Source of the DNA: JAAXTT01 sp964530215
GTDB taxonomy: Bacteria > Bacillota > Desulfotomaculia > Desulfotomaculales > Desulfocucumaceae
DNA: 7,602 nucleotides
Direction of reading: 5' to 3'
Assembly: GCA_964530215.1 (NCBI GenBank)
Contig: CAZHAJ010000086.1
Span: 1-7,602, forward strand
The notes under the pieces were generated by a model. The model was not told where the DNA came from and ran no database searches. It worked only from the letters and a program-made list of their open reading frames with translations. Shown in pieces: positions 6,446 to 7,602 of this stretch; the first letter of the stretch is position 1, and the number at the start of each line of letters is the position of its first letter. A program made the position numbers and the translations under genes.

Positions 6446-6454
6446 TGATATAAT
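6446..6454 (+). promoter_or_regulatory. Extended -10 promoter of the GltD-like gene
   Basis: TGATATAAT is a perfect TATAAT (6449-6454) with the TG extension one base upstream, a form that can work without a good -35 box; only a poor TTAGAT (6425-6430) stands in the -35 place. Transcription would start near 6461, about 53 bases before GTG 6514. Another TATAAT occurs upstream near 6370 without a TG extension or well-placed -35. Confidence 0.6.
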
Positions 6455-6487
6455 ATTTTGAAAATAGGTTAATTGATAAGATAAAAA

Positions 6488-6499
6488 CTATTTAAATAG
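6488..6499. repeat. AT-rich 12-bp palindrome in the GltD-like leader
   Basis: CTATTTAAATAG is a perfect palindrome between the predicted transcription start and the ribosome binding site. It may be an operator half-site pair or chance in AT-rich DNA. Confidence 0.25.
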
Positions 6500-6513
6500 A
6501 AGGGGGCCAAATA

Positions 6514-7602
6514 GTGTACCAGCAAAATATTTTACCTCCCTGCAGCAACGGATGTCCGGTAAACACTAATGTGAGCGGTTATTTAGATGCCATCACAGGG
6601 GGTAACTATAAGGAAGCATTTAAGCTGTTATCAGAAAGAAACCCTTTCCCCACGGTGTGTGGCTGGGTATGTCCGCATCCTTGCGAAGATCAATGCCGTC
6701 GAGAGCGGGGATATAAGGGTTTTAAAGCGTTTTGCCATAGAGCAGTCCTCAGGAATAACTGTAAACCCTGATTTGCCATACAAAATAACTCTGTTTGATA
6801 AAAAATCGAGAAGCAAAATAAAAGCAGAGGATCTCCCTGATGCTGATGTTGTGGTGGTGGGTGCAGGCCCTTCAGGCTTGGCGGCCGCCCATCAATTGGT
6901 CAGTAAAGGGTATTCAGTGACTGTTTTGGAGAAGCAACCTAATCCAGGAGGACATTTTTATACTTCCCTTCCATTATATAGGCTGCCCCGCCAAGTCTTG
7001 CTCCAAGATGTAGAAAGAATTAAAAAACAGGGAGTAAACATCATTTGTAATATTGAAGTGGGAAATGAAATAACTCTAGTGCAGCTTAGGGAAAAATATA
7101 AAGCAGTGATAATAGCGGCCGGCCTTCAATTAAGCCGTACTTTACCGTTGCCGGGCTTTGATCACCCATCTGTATTAATGGCGTTGCCTTTTTTACAGAT
7201 GGCTAATTCGGGAAATCCCTTGCCGGTGGGCAATAAAGTGCTGGTGGTTGGAGGCGGTAATGTTGCCATGGATGTGGCCAGAACAGCAATCAGACTGGGT
7301 GCGGAAAAGGTAGAATCTGTGTGCCTGGAAAGTCCTGAAGAAATGCCGGCAAACCCTTGGGAAGTGGAAGAAGCACATGAAGAAGGAGTCGTAATCAGTT
7401 GCAGCTGGGGACCCGAAGAAATCAAGGTAGAAGACGGCAAAATCAGGGGTCTCCAATTAAAAAAAGTAACCAGTGTTTTTGACTGTCAAGGGAGATTTTG
7501 TCCTACATTTGACGATAATATAAAAGAGTTTATTGAAGCTGATACCGTTATAGTTGCTGTGGGACAGATGGCAGATCTTAGATTTTTAGAAGGTAGTGAT
7601 GT
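6514..7602 (+). pseudogene. GltD/NfnB-like NAD(P)H oxidoreductase, frameshifted, 3' end outside window
   Basis: The first frame starts at GTG 6514 with GAAGGGGG seven bases upstream and stops at TGA 6769-6771 (85 residues). It encodes the N-terminal iron-sulfur domain: Cys10, Cys14-Pro, NPFP, then Cys49, 53, 57 and 61 (VCGWVCPHPCEDQC). The homology then continues in the next frame: LKRFAIEQ from 6722, the FAD motif VVVVGAGPSG near 6845, PGGHFY, the NAD(P) motif VVGGGNVAMDVA near 7240, EEMPANP and VAVGQ, open to the window end. A +1 shift is needed near 6700-6722. Removing one G from the GGGG run at 6707-6710 joins both parts as CRRERDIRVLKRF. Relatives act as NAD(P)H-to-ferredoxin or glutamate synthase small subunits. 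It may be a sequencing error, a recent mutation or a dead gene; the intact downstream frame argues for one of the first two. It is divergent from hdrCBA and may be its NAD(P)H-side partner. Confidence 0.8.

Larger units (their letters stand above)
6127..6513. other. Divergent promoter region between hdrC and the GltD-like gene
   Basis: This 387-base AT-rich stretch holds no gene that I can support. It contains the hdrC leader of about 144 bases, the hdrCBA promoter (6277-6305), an inverted repeat at its upstream edge (6304-6325), the plus-strand extended -10 promoter (6446-6454) and a palindrome in the plus-strand leader (6488-6499). The hdrC leader also has a small AT palindrome, AGTAAATTTTACT at 6191-6203. 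I do not recognise a known riboswitch or T-box in it. Confidence 0.6.

Noticed and set aside
6514..6771. Separate small ferredoxin-like gene
   Set aside because: The 85-codon frame ends in unrelated sequence, and the next domain of the same family continues at once in the neighbouring frame, so it is part of one broken gene.
6631..6816. Minus-strand reading frame of 61 codons opposite the frameshift
   Set aside because: It covers the site where the GltD-like gene changes frame, but conserved motifs lie on the plus strand on both sides.
7162..7456. Two overlapping minus-strand frames (92 and 87 codons)
   Set aside because: They are antisense to the NAD(P)-binding domain of the GltD-like gene; the plus strand carries GGGNVAMDVA and EEMPANP.

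Overview
The window looks like chromosome from an anaerobic, low-G+C, spore-forming Firmicute of the Clostridia. A Desulfotomaculum/Peptococcaceae-type sulfate reducer or an acetogen would fit. Three things suggest this: strong GGAGG-type ribosome binding sites with frequent TTG/GTG starts, a methylene-tetrahydrofolate reductase typical of the Wood-Ljungdahl pathway, and a bacterial HdrCBA set with a very large HdrA. The assignment comes from family recognition, not from a search.

Layout: (1) positions 1-381, plus strand, hold the 3' end of metF, followed by a hairpin shared with the convergent genes. (2) Positions 431-1303, minus strand, hold two small genes of unknown function: a 94-residue protein with one N-terminal membrane segment and a 163-residue cysteine-rich protein. 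A perfect 15-bp inverted repeat lies between them. (3) Positions 1304-1592 have no gene; they contain small palindromes, a terminator-like hairpin and a 7-bp tandem repeat. (4) Positions 1593-6126, minus strand, hold the operon hdrC-hdrB-hdrA. (5) Positions 6127-6513 are a divergent promoter region with a near-consensus sigma-A promoter for hdrCBA and an extended -10 promoter in the other direction. (6) From 6514 to the window end, plus strand, is a GltD/NfnB-like flavin oxidoreductase whose reading frame is broken near 6700-6722.

How the genes may work together: HdrC carries electrons through two [4Fe-4S] clusters to HdrB, which has two CCG cysteine domains. HdrA is the flavin and ferredoxin hub where electron bifurcation occurs in related complexes. 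In Moorella thermoacetica, HdrABC is known to assemble with MetF and MetV (plus MvhD). Here metF and hdrCBA lie close together but are transcribed convergently, so a shared complex is plausible but not shown. The divergent GltD-like protein could be the NAD(P)H-side partner, but in this sequence it is frameshifted.

Start corrections are the main annotation result. hdrC very probably starts at a CTG 39 codons upstream of its first ATG, which restores the missing four-cysteine cluster motif. hdrA probably starts at GTG 4628 and hdrB at TTG 5544. The small membrane protein starts at the second ATG, 715. Five of the six visible starts are non-ATG. I see no RNA gene, CRISPR array or insertion sequence, and no clearly new defence or mobile system.
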